NCBI GenBank assembly: GCA_012837705.1 | Contig: DUQQ01000095.1 | Location: forward strand, 1-44,599 | Reading direction: 5' to 3' | Length of the DNA: 44,599 bases | Source of the DNA: Hydrogenispora sp. | Lineage (GTDB): Bacteria > Bacillota > UBA4882 > UBA10575 | Part shown: piece after piece, positions 1 to 8,392 of the stretch | Layout: each line of letters starts with the position of its first letter | Position numbering within the stretch: the stretch's first letter is position 1 | Translations under genes and position numbers: made by a program | Notes under the pieces: generated by a model | Told to the model about the DNA's origin: nothing | What the model saw: only the letters and a program-made list of their open reading frames with translations | Database searches by the model: none

Positions 1-29
1 CCCGGTGTTGCGCTTGGCATTTCTACATC

Positions 30-53
30 AATTTAAACCGTAATTTAAACCGT
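30..53. repeat. Perfect 12-bp tandem duplication
   Basis: The 12-mer AATTTAAACCGT occurs twice back to back (30-41 and 42-53). It lies about 110 bp upstream of the Rrf2 gene and outside any open frame. It could be a recent slippage duplication or a paired protein-binding site; the sequence alone does not decide. Confidence 0.8.
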
Positions 54-80
54 TTCCCCCTTTTTTCCGCCGCCGAAATC

Positions 81-109
81 TTGATTATCCCCTACTTTTA
101 TGTTAGATT
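81..109 (+). promoter_or_regulatory. Candidate sigma-A promoter for the Rrf2 gene
   Basis: TTGATT (81-86) and TAGATT (104-109) are 17 bp apart. A second -10-like TATAAT overlaps at 110-115 but has no well-placed -35. Downstream, between the promoter and the ribosome site, ACC and GGT half sites flank an AT-rich centre (about 132-146), a plausible but weak place for autorepression by the Rrf2 protein. Confidence 0.35.
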
Positions 110-163
110 TATAATATCCCAATATTCCCACCAACTTACTAGGTTTAGAAAGGAGCGTACACC

Positions 164-610
164 TTGCTGATTTCAACAAAAGGAAGATATGGTTTGCGAT
201 CAATGGCCGATCTGGTGCTTTACGCCCAAAACAAACCCGTTCCTCTACGGGCGATCGCTGAACGGCAGGGTATCTCCGAATCCTATTTGGAACAAGTCTT
301 TGCCCTCTTGCGCAAAGCCGGGTTAGTCAACGCCATCCGGGGCTCCTATGGCGGTTATATCTTGGCCCGACCAGCCCACCAAATTACCGTCGGCGAAGTG
401 TTACAAGCTCTGGAGGGGCCGCTGACTCTCGCCAATTGTGCCCACGGCGGAACCACAATCGAATGCGACAAGACGGATACCTGTTTGACGATGTCTTTTT
501 GGCAGGAACTCTCCGCCAAAATGGATGAAGTGCTTTCTTCCACTACCCTCCAGGATTTGGTGGATCGAGAAAGGGCAACCGGCAAAAGCCCGGAGCCAAA
601 GGATAAGTAG
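164..610 (+). CDS. Rrf2/IscR-type transcriptional regulator
   Basis: A 148-aa DNA-binding regulator of the Rrf2 family. The winged helix-turn-helix fills residues 1-80; the start (STKGRYGLR) and the SESYLEQVF and GSYGGY segments are typical. Three cysteines, C92, C101 and C107 (Cx8Cx5C), lie in the loop where IscR binds a [2Fe-2S] cluster, so iron-sulfur or redox sensing is likely. CymR-type members lack these cysteines. The start is TTG, chosen because AAAGGAG stands 8-9 nt upstream and the protein begins like the family. Unusually, no cysteine desulfurase or nifU gene follows: a terminator and a convergent gene do, so its targets must lie elsewhere (possibly to the left). Family certain; Fe-S binding inferred. 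Confidence 0.9.
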   Translation: MLISTKGRYGLRSMADLVLYAQNKPVPLRAIAERQGISESYLEQVFALLRKAGLVNAIRGSYGGYILARPAHQITVGEVLQALEGPLTLANCAHGGTTIECDKTDTCLTMSFWQELSAKMDEVLSSTTLQDLVDRERATGKSPEPKDK

Positions 611-633
611 TGAAGAAGAGTTGCATAAAACAG

Positions 634-665
634 CAAAAACCGGGGTGAAACCTCGGCTTTTTATT
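634..665. terminator. Rho-independent terminator, probably bidirectional
   Basis: Stem CCGGGG (640-645) pairs with CCTCGG (651-656, one G-U) around loop TGAAA, with CTTTTTATT after it. The A5 run on the left gives a T5 tail on the minus strand, so it may also end the convergent HD-GYP gene. Confidence 0.8.
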
Positions 666-710
666 ATACAATCGATTACAAATCATTCAATTAATAAAAG
701 CCCTTACTAC

Positions 711-1748
711 TTAAGATAATCGTTCTTCAACTTTAATCTCAGAATCGGGTTCTAAATCCAGCAGGGCATTGACCCGTGGGCCGCTGGAAAACTGGATGGT
801 GATTTTTTTGGCGTTCACATCGACCACCACTGCTTCTTCGTGGGTGTTCAACACGACTACGCTACCCACTGGGTAGGAAGCGATCGAACGCTCCATGGCC
901 GCCACGACCTCTGGATCGTATTTTTCGGGTGCACTTTCACGCAACTGCCGAATGGCTTCGTGGCTCCACATGGCTTTCCGGTAGACACGGCCGCTGGTCA
1001 TCGTCTCGTAGGAATCGGCCACCGCGACAATCTTACCAAACAGATGGATCTTGTCGCCAACTAGCCCCTTGGGGTAACCGCTCCCATCCATCCGCTCATG
1101 GTGCTGATAGGCAGTATGCGCCACCAGAATACTCAAATCCCGCTCCGAACGGAGGAGTTGGAAACCGAAGTTCGTATGTTCACGCACCGCCACCATTTCC
1201 TCTTCGGTCAGTTTCCGCGGTAGTTCTAAGATCCGCGGGTCAACACAGACCATACCCAAGTCATGGAGGAGCGCACCCGTGGATAAATCTTTCACTTTAT
1301 CGCGGGCCAGGCCCATCTCCTTGGCAATCAGCGTGGAGATGATACAGACGTTCACCGAATGATGGTAATAATAATTATCATGGTTCTTAATATCCATCAG
1401 GTTGTAAAGGACGGTTGGGTTGGCCAAAATTTCATCCATGATGTACCCGACGATTTGATTGACGTTTCTGATGTTCAACTGCTGCCGCTGGGTGGCTTTG
1501 CTAAAGGCCTCCTTTACCCCTTGGATCGCTTCACGCATCGTTTGGTCACTAACGGGCGTGGTAAAATCGTTTAACTCTTCACCCGCCCGGTAAACATATA
1601 AGTTTTCATAACCCATGTCTTTTAACCGGGCCAGATAGGCCTTCGTAAGTTTAACACCGTTCGATAGTAAGACGCGACCATCCCCGGCAAAGATCGGCCT
1701 CGCCAAGCACATATCTTCCGTGATTTCATCTAATGGCAAATATCGCAT
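711..1748 (-). CDS. HD-GYP domain phosphodiesterase
   Basis: A 345-aa protein with an N-terminal region of about 110 residues, a central HD-GYP domain (about 120-265) and a short beta-rich tail. Visible active-site motifs are HD at 162-163, H191, the HHERxDGSGYP signature at 216-226 and D245, all complete. HD-GYP enzymes hydrolyse cyclic di-GMP (some cyclic GMP-AMP), so a signalling role is expected. No membrane segment or recognisable receiver or PAS domain is seen, so the input signal is unknown; the N-terminus resembles the small domain often found before HD-GYP. ATG start with an upstream AAGGAG. It is followed by the terminator at 634-665 and lies 55 bp downstream of lpdA. Substrate is inferred from the family. 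Confidence 0.9.
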   Translation of the reverse strand: MRYLPLDEITEDMCLARPIFAGDGRVLLSNGVKLTKAYLARLKDMGYENLYVYRAGEELNDFTTPVSDQTMREAIQGVKEAFSKATQRQQLNIRNVNQIVGYIMDEILANPTVLYNLMDIKNHDNYYYHHSVNVCIISTLIAKEMGLARDKVKDLSTGALLHDLGMVCVDPRILELPRKLTEEEMVAVREHTNFGFQLLRSERDLSILVAHTAYQHHERMDGSGYPKGLVGDKIHLFGKIVAVADSYETMTSGRVYRKAMWSHEAIRQLRESAPEKYDPEVVAAMERSIASYPVGSVVVLNTHEEAVVVDVNAKKITIQFSSGPRVNALLDLEPDSEIKVEERLS

Positions 1749-1803
1749 GCGAACACCTACTCTCCTTCGTTCTTCAATGTAAAGCTTCCATGAAATTTAA
1801 ACA

Positions 1804-3177
1804 CTAAATCGATCCATATTGTAAAGCCGCTTCTTTGATAATCTCACTAATGGTTGGATGTGGAAAGACGACTTTCCCGATCTCTTCGATGGTCAACTTC
1901 CGGTCGATCATGAGGCTGGCCCCATAGATCAGTTCCGAAGCATACTCCGTAATCAGATGGACCCCCAAGAGCCGCCGATCACCATGGGCCACGATTAACT
2001 TACAGATCCCATCACCCCCCTCGTGCTCGGCGACATAACGACCGCTGTACCGCATGGACACTTTAACCGTTTGCACATCCAACCCTTTCCGGGCGGCTGA
2101 CTCTGCGGTCTCACCAACGGAAGCCACCTCCGGATCGGTATAAATGACCGCCGGGATCGCTTCGTAGTTGACTTCCTCCGTCCCCCCCAAGATACGGTCG
2201 ATACAGACTTCCGCCTCCCGGTAGGCGGTATGGGCCAACATCGAACGACCGATAACATCCCCCGCCGCATAAAGCCCCGGCACACTGGTGCGGCCCGACC
2301 GGTCCACCACCAACCGGCCGTGGTCCATCTGCGGTTGGAGGTTCTCCAAGCCAAAACCGGAGAGCAAAGGCTGGCGCCCCACACTCAACAGGACCACTTC
2401 CGCCTCCACTTCCCCTTCCCCTGCTGGAGACGTAAACCGCACCCGCGGCCCGTCAACCGCGGTCACTTGGGTGTTTAATTTAAAATCCACCCCTTTTTTG
2501 CGGTAGTTATCATGAAGAATCCCGGCAATTTCCCGGTCAATTTCGCCGCCAATCCGGTCCTGCATCTCAATGACCGTCACTTTACAGCCAACCGCACTAA
2601 AGTAGGCGGCCATCTCTAAGCCAATCACGCCCCCACCGATCACCACCAGCGAAGCAGGAATATGGTCTAGATCAAAAATCTCGGCGTTTGTCTTGACCGT
2701 GCCGGCCTCGAGCCCGGCTGCCAGCCCGGGGATGGGCGGAATTACTGGCACCGATCCGGTGGCTAGCAACAGGTTTTTTCCCGTATAATATTCGGAACCG
2801 GCCTTAACTTGAAATCCGGTACTATCGTTCCCTAGGATCGCACCCTTCGCCGTCACCACTTGCACGTTGGCATTTTGGAGCTTCGTTTTAACCCCGGCGT
2901 TTAAAATACGCACCACCTTGTTTTTGCGGGCTGTCACCCGCCGCTGATCGAAACTGAGCCCTTCTGCTTTGATCCCATAAGCTGCCCCGTTTTGGGCATG
3001 GGCAAAGATCTTCGCCGACTGGAGCCATGTTTTCGAGGGGATACAACCGCTATGTAAACAGACACCGCCCAATTCCTTTGCTTCAACCAAAAGGGTTTGC
3101 AGGCCTTTTTTTCCAGCCAAGGTCGCCCCGTGGTAACCGGCGGGCCCACCCCCAAGCACGATTACATCATATACCAA
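1804..3177 (-). CDS. lpdA: Dihydrolipoyl dehydrogenase (E3)
   Basis: A 457-aa flavin disulfide reductase that reoxidises dihydrolipoyl groups with NAD in 2-oxoacid dehydrogenase or glycine cleavage complexes. The FAD-binding GGGPAG (9-14), redox cysteines C40 and C45 in GGVCLHSGCIPSK, the NAD-binding GGGVIGLE segment and the C-terminal catalytic HPTISE are present; the length is usual. The start is TTG: AGGAGGG lies 11 nt upstream and no in-frame ATG is nearby. lipA is the next gene upstream on the same strand, across a 327-bp gap, which ties the pair to lipoate-dependent metabolism. No E1/E2 or gcv genes are in the window, so the partner complex cannot be named. Confidence 0.93.
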   Translation of the reverse strand: MVYDVIVLGGGPAGYHGATLAGKKGLQTLLVEAKELGGVCLHSGCIPSKTWLQSAKIFAHAQNGAAYGIKAEGLSFDQRRVTARKNKVVRILNAGVKTKLQNANVQVVTAKGAILGNDSTGFQVKAGSEYYTGKNLLLATGSVPVIPPIPGLAAGLEAGTVKTNAEIFDLDHIPASLVVIGGGVIGLEMAAYFSAVGCKVTVIEMQDRIGGEIDREIAGILHDNYRKKGVDFKLNTQVTAVDGPRVRFTSPAGEGEVEAEVVLLSVGRQPLLSGFGLENLQPQMDHGRLVVDRSGRTSVPGLYAAGDVIGRSMLAHTAYREAEVCIDRILGGTEEVNYEAIPAVIYTDPEVASVGETAESAARKGLDVQTVKVSMRYSGRYVAEHEGGDGICKLIVAHGDRRLLGVHLITEYASELIYGASLMIDRKLTIEEIGKVVFPHPTISEIIKEAALQYGSI

Positions 3178-3504
3178 GCCTTAAAGTCCCTCCTGTCTCT
3201 TGACCAACAACTACTCCTCATCACTCGCCACTGGTTGCTCATCCCTCGGGTTCGTTCAAGCATGCCGACTGACGTTTTATAATATGCTTTAGAGTAATTC
3301 CATTTAAACCCGTGCTAATGTCACCGTCCATGATGAGAGCTTCTCGTCTCCATTAAAGGCAAACCGTGATTAAGATACTTTTTTTCGCTTATTCTATATA
3401 GGCATTCCGAACCGGAATAAACACCATCTTCACCCCTGGACTAATATAACCATGGGAAGCTTTCCACGCCGCCTGTAACAGTCCCGGTAAAGAAAAAAAT
3501 CTCC
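3178..3504. other. Intergenic gap between lpdA and lipA
   Basis: There is no convincing gene in this 327-bp stretch. It holds a 6-3-6 inverted repeat (ATTCCG AAC CGGAAT, 3404-3418) without a T-run, and an AT-rich patch near 3270-3310 that on the minus strand offers a poor promoter-like TATTAT before lpdA. No strong terminator for lipA was found. Confidence 0.5.
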
Positions 3505-4359
3505 TCAGTAAGCGGCGAAGGCCTCTGCCGCCCGGTATGAACTGCGGACAAAAGGACCGGCCGCCACATGGCGGAATCCCAGCTCTTGACCGAGTTTTTC
3601 GTACCGCGCAAACTGCTCCGGAGTAATGTAGGCAACAACCCGGTGGTGATGACGGGAAGGAGCCAAATACTGCCCAATCGTCAGCGCTTCACAACCTGCA
3701 GTGCGCAGGTCTTTCAGCACGGCGATCAACTCCTCCTCGGTCTCGCCCAAACCCACCATCACCCCAGATTTCGTCAGGATCTGGGGGTTAAGTTCCTTCA
3801 CCCGCGCCAACAAGGTCAAAGAGCGACAATAGTCGGCTTCGGGCCGCACGGTCGGGTACAGACGCGGGACTGTTTCCACATTGTGATTGAGGACCTCGGG
3901 CTCTGCCGCCACCACTGTCTGCAAGGCCGCCCGCTCCCCTTGAAAATCGGGGATCAAAACTTCGACCGTCACATCCGGATTTAACCGCCGGATCGCCGCG
4001 ATCACCGCCGCAAACTGCCCGGCTCCACCGTCCGGAAGGTCATCGCGTGTCACGGAAGTGATTACCACATGGTCTAATTTGAGCCTGGCTACTGCTTGCG
4101 CCACCCGCTGGGGCTCGTCGGGTACGACCGGTTCCGGTACTCCATTTTGGATATTACAAAACCGACAATTGCGGGTGCAATTCCGTCCTAAGATCAAAAA
4201 AGTGGCCGTCTTCCTGCCGTAACACTCCATTAGGTTGGGACAACGCGCCTCTTTACAAACTGTTGACAACGCCAGTTCCCGCAGTAAACGTTCGACATCG
4301 TTTTTTCCTTCGTTGGCTTGTACTTTAATCTTCAACCATTCTGGTTTCCGCTGCTCCAT
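3505..4359 (-). CDS. lipA: Lipoyl synthase
   Basis: A radical SAM enzyme that inserts two sulfurs into protein-bound octanoyl groups. Both cluster motifs are intact: auxiliary-cluster C35, C40 and C46 ([12 protein letters not shown]) and the radical SAM C61, C65 and C68 (CTRNCRFC). The C-terminal RSSY, whose serine ligates the auxiliary cluster, is present at the end. ATG at 4359 is preferred (284 aa) because GGAG stands 9 nt before it; the reading frame can be extended five codons to a TTG at 4374, whose nearest ribosome site is too far away. No octanoyltransferase (lipB/lipM) or ligase lies next to it. Identification is very safe. Confidence 0.95.
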   Translation of the reverse strand: MEQRKPEWLKIKVQANEGKNDVERLLRELALSTVCKEARCPNLMECYGRKTATFLILGRNCTRNCRFCNIQNGVPEPVVPDEPQRVAQAVARLKLDHVVITSVTRDDLPDGGAGQFAAVIAAIRRLNPDVTVEVLIPDFQGERAALQTVVAAEPEVLNHNVETVPRLYPTVRPEADYCRSLTLLARVKELNPQILTKSGVMVGLGETEEELIAVLKDLRTAGCEALTIGQYLAPSRHHHRVVAYITPEQFARYEKLGQELGFRHVAAGPFVRSSYRAAEAFAAY

Positions 4360-4385
4360 CCATAAACACTCCAAAAAATACTCTT

Positions 4386-4426
4386 CTTATCCTCCAGTTC
4401 AGTAACTTACTCTTCAGTAGGATAAG
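4386..4426. repeat. Inverted repeat upstream of lipA
   Basis: CTTATCCT (4386-4393) and AGGATAAG (4419-4426) form a perfect 8-bp inverted repeat around 25 nt that contain two copies of TTCAGTA. It starts 27 bp upstream of the lipA ATG, so it could be an operator or leader hairpin. The remaining gap to 4583 holds only a small palindrome CTGACTGTCAG near 4506 and no clear terminator. Confidence 0.4.
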
Positions 4427-4583
4427 TAGAAACACCGCCGGTATTCTTTATAATTTTCGGCTATAACAACCGGATATTTTACTATCTTTTTTGTTAAAGG
4501 GGCCTGACTGTCAGACCGGTAATAGCGTGAACAGTAACTTGTTTTACTATGGCCTTGGCTCGAAAGGGACGAGGACAAACAAC

Positions 4584-5015
4584 CTAATAATGGTATAGTT
4601 CGCTCTCGGGCAACAATTTAACCTGGGAATTTTTAAGCAACTCAACCGCGCGGTCCGTCTCTTCGACACGGAAGATCACGATGGCATTCTCTGCGGTCTT
4701 CCCGACAAAAGCGTACATATACTCAATATTAATCCCTTTATCATCTAATTCTTGCAAAACGCGGCCCAATCCACCCGGTTGGTCCGGTACTTCGACGGCG
4801 ATCACTTCCGTTTCGCGCACGGTTAGTCCTTCTGCACGCAAAACAGCCCGCGCTTTCGCGGGATCATTCACGATCAAACGCAAGATACCGTAATCGGCCG
4901 TATCGGCAATAGCAAGAGCGCGGATGTTTATCCGGTTGGCCCCAAGGATCTTGGTGACCTGGGCCAACCGGCCGGATTTATTCTCCAAAAAGACCGAGAT
5001 CTGTTTAACTTTCAT
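4584..5015 (-). CDS. Double ACT-domain protein
   Basis: A 143-aa protein made of two ACT domains (about 1-67 and 70-140) and nothing else. ACT domains bind amino acids or similar ligands and usually regulate a partner enzyme. The second repeat shows the typical PDQPGGLGRVL helix start. This type of stand-alone double-ACT protein is commonly found beside phenylacetate-CoA ligase and indolepyruvate:ferredoxin oxidoreductase genes, and here it lies 62 bp downstream of the ligase on the same strand, so both should be on the T-box-controlled transcript. ATG start behind AGGGGAG. An aromatic amino acid or arylacetate ligand is an inference; no enzyme activity is expected. Confidence 0.85.
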   Translation of the reverse strand: MKVKQISVFLENKSGRLAQVTKILGANRINIRALAIADTADYGILRLIVNDPAKARAVLRAEGLTVRETEVIAVEVPDQPGGLGRVLQELDDKGINIEYMYAFVGKTAENAIVIFRVEETDRAVELLKNSQVKLLPESELYHY

Positions 5016-5077
5016 CCTTTTCTCCCCTAAACAAATATTAACAATTCTATTTTACTATAGACCCGACCCGAATACAA

Positions 5078-6382
5078 TCATCCATTGTAGAGGTTTCGTC
5101 GGTCGATCACCCGAACCGCTTTACCCTCGCTACGGGGGATCGATTTCGGCTCCACCAGTTTAACCCGGACGTTGATCCCAAGGGCGCTTTCGATCTTCCG
5201 TCTAATGCTCGCGCCGAGTTCTTCCAGTTTGCGGATCTCACTAGCAAACATTTCTTCGGAAACTTCAATCCGAACCTCCAGGTCATCCAGATTCCCTTTC
5301 CGGTCCACGACCAGTTGATAGTGGGGAGTAGTGTCACCATTCTCCAACAAAACGCTCTCGATCTGGGAGGGGAAAATATTAACTCCGCGGATGATCAACA
5401 TATCATCGGTCCGCCCTAAGATCCGGTGCATCCGTTTCGTGGTGCGCCCACAAGCACAGGCCTCCGGATAGAGGATGCTCAAGTCTTTCGTCCGGTAACG
5501 GATTAAGGGAAAGGCCTCTTTCGTCAGGGTGGTAAAGACGAGCTCGCCTTTTTCCCCGTCGGCCAGCGGCTGTTCGGTTACGGGGTCGATCACCTCGGGT
5601 AAGAAATGATCCTCGGCAATATGGAGCCCGTTCTGTTCCACACACTCGATGGCCACCCCGGGACCGATAATCTCCGACAGCCCGTAAATATCGTATGCTT
5701 TAATACCGAATTCCGCCTCAATCCGCTGACGCATCGGCTCCGACCACGGTTCCGCCCCGAAAATACCCACCCGGAGAGGGAGCGCATGGAGGTCCAACCC
5801 TTGTTCCTGGGCCGTCTCGGCCATGTATAATGCGTACGACGGGGTGCAAGCCAAGACCGTCACCCCAAAATCCCGCATCACTTGTAACTGCCGTTTGGTA
5901 TTTCCTCCGGAAGTAGGTACGACCATCGCCCCGACCAGCTCCGCCCCGTAATGGGCCCCCAGCCCGCCGGTGAATAGACCATAACCATAGGCGATCTGAA
6001 TCCGGTCATGCCGACCACCCCCGGTACTGGCAATACTCCGGGCCATCACTTCACTCCAGACCCCAAGATCGTTTTTGGTGTAGCCCACCACCGTCATCTT
6101 CCCGGTCGTTCCGGAGGAAGCATGAATCCGAACTACCTCATCCAGTTCAGCCGCGAAGAGGCCAAAGGGGTAATTAAGCCGCAGATCTTCTTTGGTCGTA
6201 AACGGAAGATACTTCAGATCATCGAGACTTCGTAAATCAGCAGGGGTGATCCCGGCCTTTTCCATCTTCGCCCGGTAAAAGCCCACCTTGTTATAGACCC
6301 GCTCTACAGTTGCTTTTAACCGCTTGAACTGTAACTCTCGGCGCCGCTCCCCAGACATGCTTTCGTATTCTGGACTCCACAT
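5078..6382 (-). CDS. paaK: Phenylacetate-CoA ligase
   Basis: A 434-aa adenylate-forming ligase that activates phenylacetate (or a related aryl acid) with ATP and CoA. The P-loop-like SSGTTGK (89-95), the YGLSE adenine-site motif and the C-terminal hinge region ([11 protein letters not shown]) are present. The ATG at 6382 is chosen because AAGGAG lies 12 nt upstream (6395-6400) and MWSPEYE matches the family's start; two earlier ATGs abut the T-box terminator and have no ribosome site. The 280-nt leader is a T-box with a Phe specifier. Known in anaerobes: such ligases work with indolepyruvate oxidoreductase, either fermenting aromatic amino acids or, in reverse, making them from arylacetates. 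The Phe-responsive control favours the biosynthetic direction. The oxidoreductase genes are not in the window. Confidence 0.9.
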   Translation of the reverse strand: MWSPEYESMSGERRRELQFKRLKATVERVYNKVGFYRAKMEKAGITPADLRSLDDLKYLPFTTKEDLRLNYPFGLFAAELDEVVRIHASSGTTGKMTVVGYTKNDLGVWSEVMARSIASTGGGRHDRIQIAYGYGLFTGGLGAHYGAELVGAMVVPTSGGNTKRQLQVMRDFGVTVLACTPSYALYMAETAQEQGLDLHALPLRVGIFGAEPWSEPMRQRIEAEFGIKAYDIYGLSEIIGPGVAIECVEQNGLHIAEDHFLPEVIDPVTEQPLADGEKGELVFTTLTKEAFPLIRYRTKDLSILYPEACACGRTTKRMHRILGRTDDMLIIRGVNIFPSQIESVLLENGDTTPHYQLVVDRKGNLDDLEVRIEVSEEMFASEIRKLEELGASIRRKIESALGINVRVKLVEPKSIPRSEGKAVRVIDRRNLYNG

Positions 6383-6418
6383 CAATGCCCACCACTCCTT
6401 ATTGATCATCGTAATCAT

Positions 6419-6455
6419 TAAAAAAGCCTTTCGTCTCCTGCGAGACGAAAGGCTT
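6419..6455 (-). terminator. T-box regulatory terminator
   Basis: A perfect 14-bp stem (6424-6437 with 6442-6455) with a 4-nt loop and a T6 tail on the minus strand. It lies directly after the antiterminator box and 37 nt before the paaK start, as expected for transcriptional T-box control. Confidence 0.92.
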
Positions 6456-6699
6456 AGCTTCCGCGGTACCACTACGCTTACTAAAAAATAGTCACTCCAC
6501 CACGGGGAAACACTGCTTCCCGATGGCTGTTCTCTGGTAACGGCGGAACCCACCCGGCCGAGCCTACCACCCACACCAAGCGGGCTTCAGTCGGCAACTC
6601 CGAGGAGAACTTCACCCAGGCCTTCGGGGCCTCTCTTCCACCGTCCGAGGCTCGCTTGACCCTATCTCCAGGGCTACTCTCCCTCTTCCTCGTCATTTG
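6421..6699 (-). promoter_or_regulatory. T-box riboswitch (Phe-type specifier UUC)
   Basis: Read on the minus strand this leader has the T-box parts in order: a stem I start (GACGAGGAAGAG), the distal GGTGGAA element, a specifier loop with GTGAA-G-TTC-T-CCTCGGAG (specifier codon at 6607-6609), the antiterminator box AGTGGTACCGCGG (about 6461-6473) and a terminator. By the usual GAA-N-codon-N spacing the codon is UUC, phenylalanine. The TGGT in the antiterminator pairs with a tRNA end ACCA, fitting the A73 discriminator of tRNA-Phe. Uncharged tRNA-Phe should therefore switch on paaK and the ACT gene. T-box identity is secure; the specifier is less so. Confidence 0.92.
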
Positions 6700-6720
6700 C
6701 AATTAAAAATAATATATTGC

Positions 6721-6749
6721 ATTATACCACAATGTCCGACCGGCGACAA
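6721..6749 (-). promoter_or_regulatory. Promoter of the T-box/paaK transcript
   Basis: On the minus strand TTGTCG (6744-6749), 17 bp, and a perfect TATAAT (6721-6726) with an extended TG one base before it. Transcription would begin near 6714, about 15 nt before stem I. The -35 box starts 5 bp after the thrC stop codon, and no terminator separates the two, so some thrC readthrough into the T-box is possible. Confidence 0.85.
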
Positions 6750-6754
6750 GCATT

Positions 6755-8251
6755 CTAAAGGCCTAAAATTTTCCGGACCGTCTCCGCCATCGCCGCCGGG
6801 GCAATCACCTGCTGGTGGCGGACGGGTTTATCCCGTAATCCGGCCAGGACCGGCGGCAGCGCCACGCCAGTGGCCGTTGACAGCTTCTCCATCAGCGCAA
6901 ACTCATCGGTGACTGCTGCTGCTTGTGGGCCCAAAACCGCCTGGGCTACCCCCTGGTTAAACTTGAAGGGACTGGCCGTCGAGGCAATAATCGTCGGCCG
7001 GTCATCCCCGGTGGCTTTCAGGTAGTCCGCATAGACTTTGTAACCAACGGCCGTATGGGGGTCCAACAAATAATGGTAACGGTCGTATACCGCACGAATC
7101 GTTGCGGTCGTCTCTGCTTCGTCGGCAAAACCTGCCCAGAACTCCTTCTGCAGCCGTTCCCTTTCTGCCGCCGTCAGCCGGTAACTCCCCTTCTGTTGCA
7201 ACTGTTCCATGTAGGACCGAACCAGCGCCGGATCCGCGCCGACCAAATCATAGAGGAGGCGTTCCAGATTGCTGGAGACCAAAATATCCATGGACGGGGA
7301 GAGCGTCTGGTAAAATTGGCGGTTCCGGTTGTACGCGCCGGTCTGGATAAATTCGGTTAAAACGTTGTTCCGGTTAGAAGCGCAGATCAGTTTATGCAGC
7401 GGTAAACCCAGTTTTTTACCGTAATAGGCGGCCAAAATGTTCCCGAAGTTTCCGGTCGGAACAACCACGTTAAAAGTCTCACCCGGCGCTAAACCGTGGT
7501 TTTGGCAAAGTTCGCTCCAGGCCTTAAAGTAGTAGACCAGCTGGGGAACGAGGCGTCCCCAGTTAATGGAGTTGGCGGAGGAGAAGGTTTTTCCCGCGGC
7601 GGCCATCTCCCGTTGAAATTCGGCGTTGGTAAAGAGCGCTTTGACCCCGGCCTGGGCTTGGTCAAAATTACCCGTCACCCCCACCACATAAGTGTTGCTT
7701 CCCTCTTGCGTGATCATCTGCCGTTTCTGCACGGCACTGACGCCGTCCTCCGGGTAGAAAACGATCACCTTAGTGCCAGGAACATCTTTAAACCCTTCCA
7801 AGGCCGCTTTGCCGGTATCACCGGAGGTCGCCACCAAGAGGACAATCTCACGGTCAAACCGGGTTTTCCCCGCGGCCACCGTCAAAAGATGGGGCAAAAG
7901 CTGCAAGGCTAAATCCTTAAAGGCACAAGTCGGCCCGTGCCATAATTCTAAAAAGCCTAGTTTTTCACTGACCATGGTCACCGGGGTGACGGCCGGTGTC
8001 GCGAAGTTATCACCGTAGGCTTGGTGGATACACTCCTTGAGCTCCGTCTGGGTATAGTCGGAAAGAAACAACGATAAAATCTGCTGGGCCAGCTGTTGGT
8101 AGGTTAAGTTGGGCTCCGCCAAGGGGGCAATCGCCATTTCTTCCGGAAATCTCTCCGGGAGGTAAAGCCCACCGTCGGGGGCTAGTCCGGTCAACAGGGC
8201 CTCCGCAGCCGTTACCGGGGCACTCTGGCCTCTGGTGCTAATATATCGCAT
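6755..8251 (-). CDS. thrC: Threonine synthase
   Basis: A 498-aa PLP enzyme that converts O-phosphohomoserine to threonine. The N-terminal threonine-synthase domain (YISTRGQ start), the PLP lysine K112 in HGPTCAFKD, and the later TSGDTGKAA and PTGNFGN phosphate/PLP loops are clear. The length matches the long form of the family. ATG start with GAGGAG 5 nt upstream. It stands alone: thrA/thrB are absent, a terminator lies upstream and the T-box promoter downstream. A weak promoter-like pair (8272-8301) precedes it; no leader regulator is seen in its short 5' region. Confidence 0.94.
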   Translation of the reverse strand: MRYISTRGQSAPVTAAEALLTGLAPDGGLYLPERFPEEMAIAPLAEPNLTYQQLAQQILSLFLSDYTQTELKECIHQAYGDNFATPAVTPVTMVSEKLGFLELWHGPTCAFKDLALQLLPHLLTVAAGKTRFDREIVLLVATSGDTGKAALEGFKDVPGTKVIVFYPEDGVSAVQKRQMITQEGSNTYVVGVTGNFDQAQAGVKALFTNAEFQREMAAAGKTFSSANSINWGRLVPQLVYYFKAWSELCQNHGLAPGETFNVVVPTGNFGNILAAYYGKKLGLPLHKLICASNRNNVLTEFIQTGAYNRNRQFYQTLSPSMDILVSSNLERLLYDLVGADPALVRSYMEQLQQKGSYRLTAAERERLQKEFWAGFADEAETTATIRAVYDRYHYLLDPHTAVGYKVYADYLKATGDDRPTIIASTASPFKFNQGVAQAVLGPQAAAVTDEFALMEKLSTATGVALPPVLAGLRDKPVRHQQVIAPAAMAETVRKILGL

Positions 8252-8323
8252 GTTATCTCCTCGATTCTCACATAATCTGGCACGTACTATTTATTCCGCA
8301 AGTCGCTTCGCTGATTTTTTATA

Positions 8324-8360
8324 GTGAAAAAGCCCAGGAGAACTGGTTCTGCTTGGGCTT
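8324..8360 (-). terminator. Terminator of the queA-tgt-yajC transcript
   Basis: On the minus strand AAGCCCAAG pairs with CTGGGCTT and an inner AGAAC/GTTCT stem continues past one bulged base; TTTTTC follows. It lies between yajC and thrC. On the plus strand a weaker T-rich tail also exists, but no plus-strand gene needs it. Confidence 0.85.
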
Positions 8361-8392
8361 TCCTTCTTTTTCTCATTTGACTAGTCTTGGGT

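Noticed and set aside
6383-6574. N-terminal extension of the phenylacetate-CoA ligase
   Set aside because: The open frame upstream of 6382 runs through the T-box terminator and antiterminator and has no ribosome site.
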